A DNA stretch of 64,000 nt from Caballeronia sp. LZ062 (GTDB lineage: Bacteria > Pseudomonadota > Gammaproteobacteria > Burkholderiales > Burkholderiaceae): assembly GCF_031450785.1 (NCBI RefSeq), contig NZ_JARTWB010000002.1, positions 2,232,001 through 2,296,000 on the forward strand. The letters run 5' to 3'. The notes under the pieces are model-generated. The model was not told where the DNA came from. It saw nothing but the letters and a program-made list of their open reading frames with translations, and did no database searches. Made by a program: the position numbers and the translations under genes. Shown here one piece after another: positions 26,252 to 36,227 of this stretch. The stretch's first letter is position 1. Every line of letters begins with the position of its first letter.

Positions 26252-26854
26252 ATGCCGCGCACCCGACGCCTCGCCTCGCTGTTGCCGCTTCTGGCCATGG
26301 CGGCGCTCGCGGGCATCACGTACTGGCTGCTGCAAGCCACGCTGCCTTCCGCGACCGAAGCGCCCGCGCAGCCGAAGCGGCATACGCCGGATTACTTCGC
26401 GGACAATTTCTCCGTCTCCGAACTGGATACGACCGGCACGACGCAATACCGGCTGACGGCCAAATCCATGGTCCATTACGAGGACGACGAAAACAGCGAC
26501 CTGACGCTGCCCGCCGTGCGCATGTTCCAGCCGCAGAAGCCGACCGTGACCGCCACGGCGCAGCGCGGCACGGTGAACGGCGACGTGTCGATCGTCGATC
26601 TGTACGACAACGCCCGCATCCTGCGCGCCGCCGGTTTCGGCGATCCGCAGATGCAGGCGGATTCGCAGCATTTTCGCGTGCTGGTGAACGACGATGTCAT
26701 CGAAACGGAAAAGCCGGTTAAACTTCAGCGCGGTCCGTCGGTGATGACCGCCAACGGCATGAACTACAACAACGTCACCCGGGAAATGAAGCTCTTCGGT
26801 AACGTGCGCGGCGCGATCGCGGCCACGGATATCAATGGCGGCTCCTCCAAGTGA
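26252..26854 (+). CDS. lptC: LPS export ABC transporter periplasmic protein LptC
   Basis: A 200-residue protein with a single N-terminal membrane anchor (LASLLPLLAMAALAGITYWLLQATL) and a periplasmic OstA-like beta-jellyroll (YFADNFSVSELDTTGTTQYRLTAKSMVHY, ATAQRGTVNGDVSIVDLYDNARI). It joins LptB2FG to the LptA bridge. ATG 26252 lies four bases after the kdsC stop. The stop overlaps a GTG in the lptA frame. Confidence 0.93.
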   Translation: MPRTRRLASLLPLLAMAALAGITYWLLQATLPSATEAPAQPKRHTPDYFADNFSVSELDTTGTTQYRLTAKSMVHYEDDENSDLTLPAVRMFQPQKPTVTATAQRGTVNGDVSIVDLYDNARILRAAGFGDPQMQADSQHFRVLVNDDVIETEKPVKLQRGPSVMTANGMNYNNVTREMKLFGNVRGAIAATDINGGSSK

Positions 26855-26883
26855 ACCCGGGATTCCATCCTGATCTTGACTGC

Positions 26884-27588
26884 ATGAACCACAGCTTCCC
26901 TCGTCCCGATGGCGGCCCCGCGCGCGCAACGTTCGCGCATCGCACCACCGCGCGCGTGAGGCGTGTGATGCGGGCCGCGCTGGCCGCCGCCGCCCTCGTC
27001 GCGCTGCCGCTCGCGTGCTTCGCGCCGGCCGCGCACGCCGAAAAGGCGGACCGCGACAAGCCGCTCAACATCGAAGCGGACAACATGTCTTACGACGACC
27101 TGAACCAGAAGAACGTCTTCACCGGTCACGTGGTCGCCACCAAGGGCACGATCGTCATCAAGGCGGATCGCGTGGATGTCACGCAAGATCCGCAGGGCTA
27201 TCAGTACGCGACCGGTACGTCCGCCGGCAACAATCTTTCGTACTTCCGCCAGAAGCGCGACGGCGTGGACGAGTACATCGAAGGCAATGCCGTGCGTATC
27301 GACTATGACGGCAAGAACGACTTCACGAAACTCACGACGCGCGCCGTGGTGCGCCGCCTGCAAGGACTGACGACAGTGCAGGACGAAGTGCGCGGCAGCG
27401 TCATTACTTACGACGGGCAGAAGGACTTCTACACCGCGAGCGCCGGGAAGGACGTGGCGAGCCCGGGCAATCCGAGCGGTCGTGTCCGCGCCATGCTCGC
27501 GCCTCGTTCCGGCGGCGCCGCGCCGCTCAACGGCTCGCCTGCCGCGCTCGCGCCGTCGAACACCATTCAAGGAACGCCGCAGCAGTGA
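26884..27588 (+). CDS. lptA: LPS transport periplasmic protein LptA
   Basis: A 234-residue protein. A long basic N-terminus leads into a signal peptide ([25 protein letters not shown]), then the OstA/LptA domain beginning [40 protein letters not shown]. It forms the periplasmic bridge for LPS. ATG 26884 is chosen; a GTG at 26851 overlapping the lptC stop would extend the N-terminus by 11 residues. It has an Ala/Pro-rich C-terminal tail. The lptB GTG overlaps its stop (GTGA). Confidence 0.93.
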   Translation: MNHSFPRPDGGPARATFAHRTTARVRRVMRAALAAAALVALPLACFAPAAHAEKADRDKPLNIEADNMSYDDLNQKNVFTGHVVATKGTIVIKADRVDVTQDPQGYQYATGTSAGNNLSYFRQKRDGVDEYIEGNAVRIDYDGKNDFTKLTTRAVVRRLQGLTTVQDEVRGSVITYDGQKDFYTASAGKDVASPGNPSGRVRAMLAPRSGGAAPLNGSPAALAPSNTIQGTPQQ

Positions 27589-28367
27589 ACGCGCCCGCCA
27601 CGCCCCAAAGCAAGCCGAACGGCAAGTCGAGTTCGCTCGCCGTCCGCAACCTGAAGAAGCGGTACGGTTCGCGCACCGTCGTGAAGGACGTCTCGCTCGA
27701 CGTGAAGAGCGGCGAAGTGGTCGGTCTGCTCGGCCCGAACGGCGCGGGCAAGACCACGTCGTTCTATATGATCGTCGGCCTCGTGCCGCTCGACGCCGGC
27801 GAGATCGACCTCGACGGCAATTCCATCAGCCTGCTGCCGATCCACCAGCGCGCGCACCTCGGGCTGTCGTATCTGCCGCAGGAAGCGTCCGTGTTCCGCA
27901 AGCTTACCGTCGAGCAGAACATTCGCGCCGTGCTTGAACTGCAAACGGACGATTCCGGCAAGCGGCTGTCGAAGGACGGCATCACGCAGCGCGCGGAGGC
28001 CTTGCTCGACGAGTTGCAGATTGCGCACTTGCGCGAGAATCCGGCGCTGTCGCTGTCGGGCGGCGAGCGGCGGCGCGTCGAGATTGCACGCGCGCTCGCG
28101 ACCAACCCGAGCTTCATTCTGCTCGATGAACCGTTCGCCGGCGTCGATCCGATCGCCGTGCTGGAAATTCAGAAGATCGTGAAGTTTCTGAAGCAGCGCA
28201 ACATCGGCGTGCTGATCACGGACCACAACGTGCGCGAGACGCTCGGCATCTGCGACCACGCATACATCATCAGCGACGGCAGCGTGCTGGCGGCCGGCGC
28301 GCCGAGCGAGATCATCGAGAATGAAAACGTGCGGCGGGTGTATCTCGGCGAGCATTTCCGCATGTAG
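27585..28367 (+). CDS. lptB: LPS export ABC transporter ATP-binding protein LptB
   Basis: A 260-residue ATPase: Walker [11 protein letters not shown]-loop [13 protein letters not shown], signature [17 protein letters not shown], Walker [14 protein letters not shown] and switch His in [11 protein letters not shown]. It powers LPS extraction by LptFG (not in this window). The start is GTG, overlapping the lptA TGA by three bases. It closes the kdsD-kdsC-lptC-lptA-lptB operon, with a strong terminator downstream and rpoN next, as is usual in proteobacteria. Confidence 0.97.
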   Translation: MNAPATPQSKPNGKSSSLAVRNLKKRYGSRTVVKDVSLDVKSGEVVGLLGPNGAGKTTSFYMIVGLVPLDAGEIDLDGNSISLLPIHQRAHLGLSYLPQEASVFRKLTVEQNIRAVLELQTDDSGKRLSKDGITQRAEALLDELQIAHLRENPALSLSGGERRRVEIARALATNPSFILLDEPFAGVDPIAVLEIQKIVKFLKQRNIGVLITDHNVRETLGICDHAYIISDGSVLAAGAPSEIIENENVRRVYLGEHFRM

Positions 28368-28437
28368 GGCGGACGCATCCCGCGCGGCGCACGCGATGAA
28401 TTGCCGCACCGCACTGCGCGAACACAGCAAAACTTAC

Positions 28438-28477
28438 GTGCCGCCCTCGAGGCGGCACGCGCTTTTTGGCGCTTTTT
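28438..28477 (+). terminator. Rho-independent terminator after lptB
   Basis: An 8-bp stem GTGCCGCC/GGCGGCAC (28438-28445 and 28451-28458), followed by GCGC-TTTTT and a second T6 run. This separates most lptB transcripts from rpoN, which has a TACAAT -10-like hexamer at 28517-28522. Confidence 0.82.
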
Positions 28478-28538
28478 TGGATTGGCCGCGAGGTTTCGCG
28501 CGCGTGGCAAACTCTCTACAATGAAATAAAACCTCGCC

Positions 28539-30053
28539 ATGAAAGCCAGCCTACAACTCCGCCTCTCGCAGCATCTTGCGCTCACCCCGCAACTGCAGCA
28601 GTCCATCCGGCTGCTGCAGTTGTCGACGCTCGAATTGCAGCAGGAAGTGGCCATGGCCGTGGCGCAGAACCCGCTGCTCGAAAACGACGACGACTGGATC
28701 GCCAGCCCGCTGCGCGTGGCGGCGGATGGTTCGCTGATCGCCTCGCCCGGCGCGAGCAATGCGGCGCCGGAACCGATGATGAGCAACGGCTCCGGATCGA
28801 GTTCGTCGAGTTCCGAACGGTCGGAAAGCGAGCCGCAGGGCGTCGACGAGTACAACGGCCTCGCATCCGACGGCGGCGCGGATTCGAGCAACTGGAATCT
28901 GGAAGACTACGGCCGTTCGAACAACGCCTCCGACGACGACGACCTGCCGCCGCTGCAAATCCACGAATCCACCACCACGCTGCGCGACCATCTCACCGCG
29001 CAACTGCGCATGACGAAGGCGAATCAGCGCGACCGTGCGCTGATCACGTTTCTGATCGAATCGCTGGATGAGGACGGGTACCTCACGTCGTCGCTTGAAG
29101 AGATCCAGGCCGATTTGCCGGAGGAACTTGAAGTCGATGTCGATGAACTGAGCGCGGCACTCGCCTTGCTCCAGAGCTTCGACCCGCCGGGTGTCGGCGG
29201 CCGGTCGGCATCGGAGTGTCTGAAGCTGCAGTTGCTCAGGCTCGATGCATCGCCGACGCGCACGCTCGCCCTGGAAATCGTCACGAACCATCTGGAACTG
29301 CTCGCCGCGCGAGACTTCACACGCTTGCGCAAGCAATTGAAGGCAAGCGACGACGCGCTGCGGGACGCGCACTTGCTGATCCGCTCGCTGGAGCCGTTTC
29401 CCGGCGCGGCCTACGGCAAGAGCGAAGCGGACTACGTGGTGCCGGACATTCTGGTGCGTAAATCCGCCAGCGGCTGGACGGCTGAACTGAACCCGGAGAT
29501 CGTGCCGCGGCTGCGGATCAACCATCTGTACGCGAACATTTTGCGCAACAACCGTGGCGATCCGGGCAGTGGTTTATTGCGTCAACAGCTTCAGGAAGCA
29601 CGCTGGCTGATCAAGAATATCCAGCAGCGTTTCGAGACGATTCTTCGCGTCGCGCAGGCGATTGTCGAGCGTCAGAAGAACTTTTTTGCGCATGGTGAAA
29701 TCGCCATGCGGCCCTTGGTTTTGCGGGAGATTGCTGATACGCTGGGTTTACACGAATCGACGGTCTCCCGTGTGACGACCGGGAAGTACATGCTCACCCC
29801 ATTCGGGACGCTTGAATTTAAGTACTTCTTCGGATCGCACGTTTCCACCGACACGGGCGGCGCCGCATCGTCCACGGCGATCCGGGCCCTCATCAAGCAA
29901 CTGATAGGAGCGGAAGACCCCAAAACTCCTCTTTCAGACAGCCGCATCGCCGAACTGCTGGCGGAACAAGGCTTCGTGGTCGCGCGGCGCACCGTCGCCA
30001 AATACCGCGAGGCGCTGAAAATCCCCGCAGTCAATCTGCGCAAGTCTCTTTGA
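28539..30053 (+). CDS. rpoN: RNA polymerase sigma-54 factor
   Basis: A 504-residue sigma factor. Region I is Gln/Leu-rich ([31 protein letters not shown]). Region II is an acidic, Ser-rich linker (about 75-145). Then come the core-binding domain, an HTH ([24 protein letters not shown]) and the RpoN box [10 protein letters not shown] at residues 482-491, which reads the -24 element. It directs transcription of nitrogen, motility and other activator-dependent genes. It precedes hpf and ptsN in the standard order. Confidence 0.97.
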   Translation: MKASLQLRLSQHLALTPQLQQSIRLLQLSTLELQQEVAMAVAQNPLLENDDDWIASPLRVAADGSLIASPGASNAAPEPMMSNGSGSSSSSSERSESEPQGVDEYNGLASDGGADSSNWNLEDYGRSNNASDDDDLPPLQIHESTTTLRDHLTAQLRMTKANQRDRALITFLIESLDEDGYLTSSLEEIQADLPEELEVDVDELSAALALLQSFDPPGVGGRSASECLKLQLLRLDASPTRTLALEIVTNHLELLAARDFTRLRKQLKASDDALRDAHLLIRSLEPFPGAAYGKSEADYVVPDILVRKSASGWTAELNPEIVPRLRINHLYANILRNNRGDPGSGLLRQQLQEARWLIKNIQQRFETILRVAQAIVERQKNFFAHGEIAMRPLVLREIADTLGLHESTVSRVTTGKYMLTPFGTLEFKYFFGSHVSTDTGGAASSTAIRALIKQLIGAEDPKTPLSDSRIAELLAEQGFVVARRTVAKYREALKIPAVNLRKSL

Positions 30054-30235
30054 CCCGTCTCTGTGGTTCACCGCATACCGCGGTGGACATTTACCGGCCG
30101 CATCGCGAAAGCGCGGACGAGCCGGCCAAGCGGCCCGTTCCTTGCGCGTACAAACATCGTGCACGGCGGGACGCGTAGCCGACCGGTATCGGACGAGCCG
30201 CCGTGATTCAACGGCCCTTAGCTTGGAGAGCAACT

Positions 30236-30595
30236 ATGAATCTGAAGATCAGTGGACACCACCTCGAATTGACGCCTGCGTTGCGCGAGTTTGTGATCAC
30301 GAAACTGGACAGAGTGCTCCGTCATTTTGATCAGGTGATGGACGGCAACGTTGTCCTCTCGGTCGACACTCATAGGGACAAGGACAAGCGGAACAAGGCG
30401 GAAATCAATCTGCACCTCAAAGGTAAGGACATTTTTATCGAGAGTTGTGACGCTGATATGTACGCGGCCATCGACCTGATGGTGGACAAGCTCGACCGGC
30501 AAGTGATCCGTCACAAGGACAAGATCCAGGGTCACGCCCACGAAGCCGCGAAGTACCGCGAGGAAGCGCGCGGACTGGAAGCGCCCTCGCCCTGA
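30236..30595 (+). CDS. hpf: Ribosome hibernation promoting factor (short HPF/YhbH)
   Basis: A 119-residue protein beginning [32 protein letters not shown], matching the S30AE/HPF fold throughout. It lacks the long-HPF dimerisation domain, so it is the short form that promotes 100S ribosome dimers in stationary phase. GGAGAG precedes ATG 30236. It lies between rpoN and ptsN, as in most proteobacteria, and is followed by a strong terminator. Confidence 0.95.
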   Translation: MNLKISGHHLELTPALREFVITKLDRVLRHFDQVMDGNVVLSVDTHRDKDKRNKAEINLHLKGKDIFIESCDADMYAAIDLMVDKLDRQVIRHKDKIQGHAHEAAKYREEARGLEAPSP

Positions 30596-30704
30596 ACGGC
30601 AGGAACGCGAACGGCGCCGCCCGCCGCCCGTCGGCGGGCGCGATTCGAGGCTTTCCTCGAATCGGCGAACGCAACGAAGCGCCAGAGAAACGTCCGCTTC
30701 GGAC

Positions 30705-30735
30705 AAACGCCGCCCTTTGGCGGCGTTTTTGTTGC
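30705..30735 (+). terminator. Rho-independent terminator after hpf
   Basis: Arms AACGCCGCC (30706-30714) and GGCGGCGTT (30719-30727) with a 4-base loop, followed by TTTGTT. It lies about 110 bases after the hpf stop and isolates ptsN on its own promoter. Confidence 0.88.
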
Positions 30736-30796
30736 ATAGTGCATGACGGGGTGGCACAAAGCATTGATTTTTCGAACTTTGTACTGCACATTCGAT

Positions 30797-30849
30797 AGCG
30801 GAAAGCGCAATGGCGCGCCGCACCATCGCGCTTTCCGCTGTTCTATAAT
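30797..30849 (+). promoter_or_regulatory. ptsN promoter with adjoining 12-bp inverted repeat
   Basis: A perfect -10 hexamer TATAAT lies at 30844-30849. Immediately upstream the arms AGCGGAAAGCGC (30797-30808) and GCGCTTTCCGCT (30828-30839) form a perfect 12-bp inverted repeat with an inner ATGG/CCAT pairing. The repeat covers the -35 and spacer region, where no TTGACA-like hexamer is seen, so it may be an operator. A leftover terminator hairpin is less likely because no T-tract follows. Confidence 0.55.
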
Positions 30850-30989
30850 GAGCCGGTTAATATCGGGGTCGCAGTAGAGGAACGCTGCAACGAACGCCGT
30901 GAGCGCATCTTTCGTATCGCCATCGCCGTGCGCGCTTTCAGACAGCAGCCACGATGAGGAGCTATCAGGCCACGCATCAGCCTGCCAAC

Positions 30990-31445
30990 ATGAATCGTTT
31001 AGCCAAATTTCTTCCCATCGAGAACGTCGTTCTCGGACTGTCCGTCACCAGCAAGAAGCGTGTATTCGAGCAAGCGGGCCTGATTTTCGAGAACCAGAAC
31101 GGCATCGCCCGCAGCATCGTCACCGACAACCTCTTCGCTCGCGAGCGCCTGGGTTCGACCGGGCTCGGCGAAGGCGTCGCCATTCCGCACGGCCGCATCA
31201 AGGGGCTGAAGCAACCGCTCGCCGCCTTCGTGCGCCTGGCCGAGCCGGTCGCGTTCGAATCGCCGGACGGTCAGCCGGTGTCGCTGCTCATCTTCCTGCT
31301 CGTGCCCGAACAGGCCACGCAGCAGCATCTCGAAATCCTGTCGGAGATCGCGCAACTGCTCTCCGACGGCGAAGCGCGGGAGCGTCTGCATAAGGAAGAG
31401 GACCGCGAGGCGCTGTATCAGGTGCTCACGCAATGGCAACCGTGA
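30990..31445 (+). CDS. ptsN: Nitrogen-regulatory PTS EIIA component
   Basis: A 151-residue EIIA-Ntr. The phosphorylatable His67 lies in GEGVAIPHGRI, and the fold motifs VFEQAG and LLVPEQATQQHLEILSEIAQLL are present. It is the terminal acceptor of the PTS-Ntr chain and regulates K+ transport, sensor kinases and other targets by phosphorylation state. ATG 30990 is preferred over upstream in-frame ATG 30954 because family members start MNRLAKFLP. Followed by hprK after 183 bases. Confidence 0.95.
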   Translation: MNRLAKFLPIENVVLGLSVTSKKRVFEQAGLIFENQNGIARSIVTDNLFARERLGSTGLGEGVAIPHGRIKGLKQPLAAFVRLAEPVAFESPDGQPVSLLIFLLVPEQATQQHLEILSEIAQLLSDGEARERLHKEEDREALYQVLTQWQP

Positions 31446-31628
31446 GCGCCGCATAGACGCAGGCCACCGTTTTGACAAAGGCGCCGCGCCGCTCGCGCGC
31501 TTTTGGCGCGCCTCGCGTGCGCGGTGCTTCTGCGGCACAATCGGTCACACGCAGCGCCATGCGGCGAATCGAAGCAACGGCTTCGTCACGCGAAGGCTGC
31601 TCCCGGCTTCCAACGGAGTTCCGGCCTC

Positions 31629-32597
31629 ATGGATACGTCCAGCATCAACGCCCAAAGTATTTTCGACGACAACGCCGCCGCCCTGAAGCTCAGTTGGCTC
31701 ACGGGGCACGAAGGCTGGGAGCGCGGCTTTTCGAGCGAAACGGTTGCGAACGCAACGTCGAGCGCCGACCTCGTCGGCCACCTGAACCTGATCCACCCGA
31801 ACCGCATTCAGGTGCTGGGCGACGCCGAGATCAACTACTACCAGCGTCAATCCGACGAAGACCGCTCGCGCCATATGGCCGAGCTGATCGCGCTGGAGCC
31901 GCCGTTCCTGGTGGTCGCGGGCGAAGTGGGCGCGCCGCCGGAACTCGTGCTTCGCTGCACGCGCTCGTCGACGCCGCTCTTCACCACGCGCATGTCGGCA
32001 GCGGCCGTCATCGACAGTCTGCGCGCGTACATGTCGCGCATTCTCGCGCCGCGCGCCACGCTGCACGGCGTGTTCATCGACATTCTGGGCATGGGCGTGC
32101 TGCTAACCGGCGATTCCGGCCTCGGCAAAAGCGAACTGGGCCTGGAACTTATCAGCCGCGGCCACGGACTCGTTGCCGACGACGCTGTCGACTTCGTGCG
32201 TCTCGGTCCCGATTTCGTCGAAGGGCGCTGCCCGCCGCTTTTGCAGAATCTGCTCGAAGTGCGCGGCCTCGGCCTGCTCGATATCAAGACCATCTTCGGC
32301 GAGACCGCCGTGCGCCGGAAGATGAAGCTCAAGCTGATCGTGCAGCTCGTGCGCCGTCCGGACGGCGAGTTCCAGCGCCTGCCGCTGGAAAGCCAGACCG
32401 TCGATGTTCTCGGTCTGCCCATCAGCAAAGTGACGATTCAGGTCGCGGCAGGCCGCAACCTTGCTGTGCTGGTGGAAGCGGCGGTGCGCAACACCATCCT
32501 GCAATTGCGCGGCATCGACACCTTGCGCGATTTCATGGACCGCCAGCGGCTTGCCATGCAGGACCCGGACAGCCAGTTTCCCGGCAAACTCATCTGA
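31629..32597 (+). CDS. hprK: HPr kinase/phosphorylase
   Basis: 322 residues. An N-terminal domain precedes the kinase domain with Walker [25 protein letters not shown] and the HprK signature [16 protein letters not shown]. It phosphorylates and dephosphorylates the regulatory serine of HPr. In betaproteobacteria it lies with ptsN and rapZ, as here, and is thought to tune the PTS-Ntr. ATG 31629 fits the family; the frame upstream is non-conserved. Confidence 0.95.
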   Translation: MDTSSINAQSIFDDNAAALKLSWLTGHEGWERGFSSETVANATSSADLVGHLNLIHPNRIQVLGDAEINYYQRQSDEDRSRHMAELIALEPPFLVVAGEVGAPPELVLRCTRSSTPLFTTRMSAAAVIDSLRAYMSRILAPRATLHGVFIDILGMGVLLTGDSGLGKSELGLELISRGHGLVADDAVDFVRLGPDFVEGRCPPLLQNLLEVRGLGLLDIKTIFGETAVRRKMKLKLIVQLVRRPDGEFQRLPLESQTVDVLGLPISKVTIQVAAGRNLAVLVEAAVRNTILQLRGIDTLRDFMDRQRLAMQDPDSQFPGKLI

Positions 32598-32676
32598 AGC
32601 CTGCGCATTCTCACGAAATCGGCACGAAGTCCGGACGATATGCAGGTGCTAAGATGAAGCGAACGAGCACACTTCC

Positions 32677-33573
32677 ATGCGTATCATCCTGATCACCGGC
32701 ATATCCGGCTCTGGCAAGTCCGTCGCGCTCAATGCCCTCGAAGACGGCGGCTACTACTGCGTCGACAACCTGCCTCCGCGCTTTTTGCCCGATCTCGCCG
32801 CGTATCTCGCGAGCGAGGGCCAGCAGCGCCTCGCCGTCGCAATCGACGCCCGTTCGAGCCTTTCGCTCGACGAAGTCCCGTCGATTATCGACAACCTCAC
32901 GAGCGCCTACGATCTGCGCGTGCTGTTCCTCAACGCGAGCACGCAGGCGCTCATTCAACGCTTCTCCGAGACGCGCCGCCGTCATCCGCTCTCCGGTCCG
33001 CCGGGGCACGATGCAAGCGTGGGCGTGCTGAACTCGCTTGGCGAAGCAATTGAGCGCGAGCGCGAACTCGTGGCGGGACTTGCGGAATACGGGCATCAGA
33101 TCGACACGAGCAACCTGCGCGCGAACGTTCTGCGCGCGTGGGTCCGGCGCTTTGTCGAAACCGAAGCCGCCGGTCTCACGCTGATGTTCGAGTCGTTCGG
33201 ATTCAAGCGCGGCGTGCCGCTCGACGCCGATCTCGTCTTCGACGTGCGCACGCTGCCGAATCCGTACTACGACCGTGAGTTGCGCCCGTTCACCGGCTGC
33301 GATCAGCCGATCATCGACTATCTTTCGGCCCAGCCGATGGTCGGCGAGATGATCGACGATATCGGCAGCTTCGTTGGCAAATGGCTGCCGCGTTTTCGCG
33401 ACGACAATCGCAGCTATCTGACCGTTGGCATCGGCTGCACGGGCGGGCAGCATCGCTCGGTGTATATCGCGGAGGCGCTCGCCGCGCGTTTTCGCGACGA
33501 CGCAACCGTGATCGTGCGGCACCGTGACGCGCCCATCCCCGTGGATGAAAGCGCGAGCATCACGCGAACCTGA
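32677..33573 (+). CDS. rapZ: RNase adapter protein RapZ
   Basis: A 298-residue P-loop protein: Walker A GISGSGKS (residues 8-15), [16 protein letters not shown], an RRRHPLS segment and the C-terminal [21 protein letters not shown]. In enterobacteria it adapts RNase E to cleave sRNA GlmZ and so controls GlmS and amino-sugar synthesis. Whether it does so here is unknown. It lies 79 bases after hprK. Confidence 0.95.
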   Translation: MRIILITGISGSGKSVALNALEDGGYYCVDNLPPRFLPDLAAYLASEGQQRLAVAIDARSSLSLDEVPSIIDNLTSAYDLRVLFLNASTQALIQRFSETRRRHPLSGPPGHDASVGVLNSLGEAIERERELVAGLAEYGHQIDTSNLRANVLRAWVRRFVETEAAGLTLMFESFGFKRGVPLDADLVFDVRTLPNPYYDRELRPFTGCDQPIIDYLSAQPMVGEMIDDIGSFVGKWLPRFRDDNRSYLTVGIGCTGGQHRSVYIAEALAARFRDDATVIVRHRDAPIPVDESASITRT

Positions 33574-33607
33574 TCGCCGCGCAGGCGGTCCCCTCTGGAG
33601 CGGTGCG

Positions 33608-34249
33608 ATGTCCCCGAATCCCGCGAATCCCGTTCTCTTCGACGTGCCGCTGTTTCCGCTGCACACCGTGCTTTTCCCTGGCGGGCTCCTGCCGCTCAAA
33701 ATTTTCGAGGCACGCTATCTCGACATGGCGCGCGGCTGCCTGCGGGAGAAGACGCCCTTCGGCGTCTGTCTGCTGAAAAGCGGTCACGAGATCGCGTCGC
33801 CCGGCGATCCGTCGGTGCCCGAGAACGTGGGTTGCCTCGCGGAAATCATCGAATGCGATGTCGACACCTTCGGGCTTCTGCTCGTGCAGGCGCGCGGCAC
33901 GGAGCGCTTCCGGCTGCTGTCGCATCGCGTGGAGGCGAGCAATCTGCTCGTCGGCACCGCCGAGCTTTATGGCGATGACCGGCCGCTGCAAGGCGCCGAG
34001 ACGCTCGCCAAGTTCGGCGCGTGCGCGGAAGTGCTGGAGCGCATCATCGAGGCGATTAAGACGCGCGAGCCGGAGAACCTGCCTTTCATCGAGCCGTTTC
34101 TGCTGGACGATCCCACGTGGGTGTCGAACCGGCTCGCCGAGATCCTGCCGATTCCCATGCGCTCGCGCCAGAAGCTCATGGAACTGCTGGATGCCGGCGC
34201 GCGCATCGACGTCGTGCATCACTACATGCAGCAACATCAGTTGCTTTAG
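33608..34249 (+). CDS. LON substrate-binding domain protein
   Basis: A 213-residue protein consisting of a stand-alone Lon N-terminal (PUA-like) domain: FDVPLFPLHTVLFPGGLLPLKIFEARYLDMARGCL and LLLVQARGTERFRL. There is no ATPase or protease part, so it is not Lon itself and function is unknown. GGAG precedes ATG 33608 at a good distance. Its TAG overlaps the mutY stop of the opposite strand by two bases. Confidence 0.9.
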   Translation: MSPNPANPVLFDVPLFPLHTVLFPGGLLPLKIFEARYLDMARGCLREKTPFGVCLLKSGHEIASPGDPSVPENVGCLAEIIECDVDTFGLLLVQARGTERFRLLSHRVEASNLLVGTAELYGDDRPLQGAETLAKFGACAEVLERIIEAIKTREPENLPFIEPFLLDDPTWVSNRLAEILPIPMRSRQKLMELLDAGARIDVVHHYMQQHQLL

Positions 34250-35307
34250 AGCAGCGTGCCGGTCAGTGCGTCGAGCAGCTTGCGCACCGGCGCGGGCACA
34301 CCGAACGAATCGATGCGCGACAGCGGCGCCCATACGGTGCGCGCGTCCTTTGCCTTCAGCGCCGCGCCATGCATCTCGCCGAGGCGCGGCTCGATGTCCA
34401 GCTTGAAGTGCGTGAACGTGTGCGAGAAAGACGCCAGGCGCTGCAAGTCGGCCTCGCAGCCATTGTCCTGCGCGACTGCGGCGAGCGCCGCCTCATCCGA
34501 TGCTTCGGGCAGACTCCACAGACCGCCCCAGATGCCCGTCGGCGGGCGCTTCTCCAGCAGAATCGAATCGCCGTCCTTCAGCACCAGCATCCACGTTTTG
34601 CGCGTCGGCACGGTCTTTTTCGGGCGCGCCGCCGGCAGTTCGCGCTGCCGTCCTTCCACGTTCGCGACGCAATCCGATGCGAACGGACACCGCACGCAGT
34701 CCGGCTTGCCGCGCACGCAGAGCGTCGCGCCGAGGTCCATGAGGCCTTGCGTGTAGGCGGTGACTTCGTTCTTGCCGGCGGCGTCGGGCAAGAGCGATTC
34801 AGCGAGCGTCCACATCGCGTTTTCGACACGCTTCTCTCCCGGAAAGCCCTCCACGCCGAACACGCGCGCGAGCACGCGCTTGACGTTGCCGTCGAGAATC
34901 GTCGCGCGGGCGCCGAATGCGAACGACGCAATGGCCGCCGCCGTCGAGCGCCCGATGCCCGGCAACTCCGCGAGTTCATCGACGGTGCGGGGAAACTCGC
35001 CGTCATGCTCGTGCGCCACGACTTGCGCGCAGCGATGCAGATTGCGTGCGCGCGAGTAATAGCCGAGACCGGCCCACAGCGCCATGACGTCGTCGATGGG
35101 CGCATCCGCGAGCGCGGTCACGGTCGGAAAGCGTTCGAGAAAGCGCGCGTAGTACGGAATGACGGTCGTGACCTGCGTCTGCTGCAGCATGATCTCCGAC
35201 AGCCAGATGCGATAGGCGTCGCGCGTGTTCTGCCACGGCAGATCGTGACGGCCGTGAATGCGTTGCCACGCGATCAGGCGCGCGGAAAAGTCGGTGAGTG
35301 CGAGCAT
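34246..35307 (-). CDS. mutY: A/G-specific adenine DNA glycosylase
   Basis: 353 residues. Catalytic Glu38 is in WLSEIMLQQTQ. The HhH-GPD motif LPGIGRSTAAAIASFAFG is followed by Asp139. The [4Fe-4S] cysteines are 197, 204, 207 and 213 (C-X6-C-X2-C-X5-C). A C-terminal NUDIX-like domain recognises 8-oxoG. It removes A mispaired with 8-oxoG. ATG 35307 lies five bases after the mutM stop, so the two GO-system genes form an operon. The longer frame to 35394 is inside mutM. Confidence 0.96.
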   Translation of the reverse strand: MLALTDFSARLIAWQRIHGRHDLPWQNTRDAYRIWLSEIMLQQTQVTTVIPYYARFLERFPTVTALADAPIDDVMALWAGLGYYSRARNLHRCAQVVAHEHDGEFPRTVDELAELPGIGRSTAAAIASFAFGARATILDGNVKRVLARVFGVEGFPGEKRVENAMWTLAESLLPDAAGKNEVTAYTQGLMDLGATLCVRGKPDCVRCPFASDCVANVEGRQRELPAARPKKTVPTRKTWMLVLKDGDSILLEKRPPTGIWGGLWSLPEASDEAALAAVAQDNGCEADLQRLASFSHTFTHFKLDIEPRLGEMHGAALKAKDARTVWAPLSRIDSFGVPAPVRKLLDALTGTLL

Positions 35308-35312
35308 CGGAA

Positions 35313-36143
35313 TTAGCGTTGGCAGCGCGGACAAAAGTACGTCGAACGCTGTCCCTGAACGATTTGGCGGATTGCCGTGCCGCAGACGTGGCATGGCAGA
35401 CCGGCGCGATCATAGACGAAGTAGTCGAGCTGGAAGTAGCCGGATTCGCCATTGCTGCCGACGAAGTCGCGCAGTGTACTGCCGCCTTTGTCGATGGCCG
35501 CGGCGAGCGTCACGCGCACAGCGTCCGCAAGCAGGTCATAGCGCACGAGCGAGATGCGGCCAGCCGCGGTCGTCGGCCGGATGCCCGCGCGAAAGAGGCT
35601 CTCCGACGCATAGATATTGCCCACGCCCACGACGATACCGCCCGCAAGCAGCGCCTGCTTCACCGACACTTTGCGCCCGCGGGTCTCGCGAAACAGAAGC
35701 GCGCCCGAGAACTCCGGCGAGAACGGCTCGACGCCGAGACTCGCGAGCAGCGGATGCGCGAGCACATCGCCGTCTTCGCGCGGATGCCAGAGAATCGCGC
35801 CGAAGCGGCGCGGATCGCGAAACCGCAGGATGAACTCGTCGAAGATCAGATCGACGTGATCGTGCTTCGCGGCGTCCGGCGGCCGCGGCACGTTGCGCAG
35901 CACGCGCAGCGTGCCGGTCATCCCGAGATGAACGATCAGCCAGCCGTCGGCGGTTTCGAATAACAGATACTTGCCGCGCCGCTCGACCTTCTCGATTTTC
36001 AAATGCCCGAGCGTCTTCGCGAGATGCTTCGGAATGGGCCAGCGCAGCGCCGGCGTGCGCACGTCGACATGCTCGACGCGCCGTCCTGCGACATAGGGTT
36101 CGATTCCCCGACGGGTGACTTCGACTTCCGGAAGTTCGGGCAT
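35313..36143 (-). CDS. mutM: Formamidopyrimidine-DNA glycosylase
   Basis: A 276-residue enzyme with the diagnostic N-terminus [13 protein letters not shown] (catalytic Pro1 after Met removal, Glu2), the Lys in RRGKYLLF, the H2TH region [17 protein letters not shown], and a C-terminal zinc finger CHVC ... CPRC. It excises 8-oxoG and FaPy lesions with AP-lyase activity. Upstream in-frame codons to 36281 are not coding because the N-terminal Pro is catalytic. It is divergent from the TPR gene with 84 bases between. Confidence 0.97.
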   Translation of the reverse strand: MPELPEVEVTRRGIEPYVAGRRVEHVDVRTPALRWPIPKHLAKTLGHLKIEKVERRGKYLLFETADGWLIVHLGMTGTLRVLRNVPRPPDAAKHDHVDLIFDEFILRFRDPRRFGAILWHPREDGDVLAHPLLASLGVEPFSPEFSGALLFRETRGRKVSVKQALLAGGIVVGVGNIYASESLFRAGIRPTTAAGRISLVRYDLLADAVRVTLAAAIDKGGSTLRDFVGSNGESGYFQLDYFVYDRAGLPCHVCGTAIRQIVQGQRSTYFCPRCQR

Positions 36144-36227
36144 TTTCTGGAGAGAGACTTGCTTCGGCGATTGTGCCGGTATTTTAGCCACCGCGTTACA
36201 ATCGACCGAAACATCGTCTGGATTTCC

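Noticed and set aside
30751..30770. TGGCAC-like sequence upstream of ptsN as a sigma-54 promoter
   Set aside because: TGGCAC is followed by TTG one base too far, and the -12 GC is missing at the required spacing; a TATAAT promoter lies downstream.
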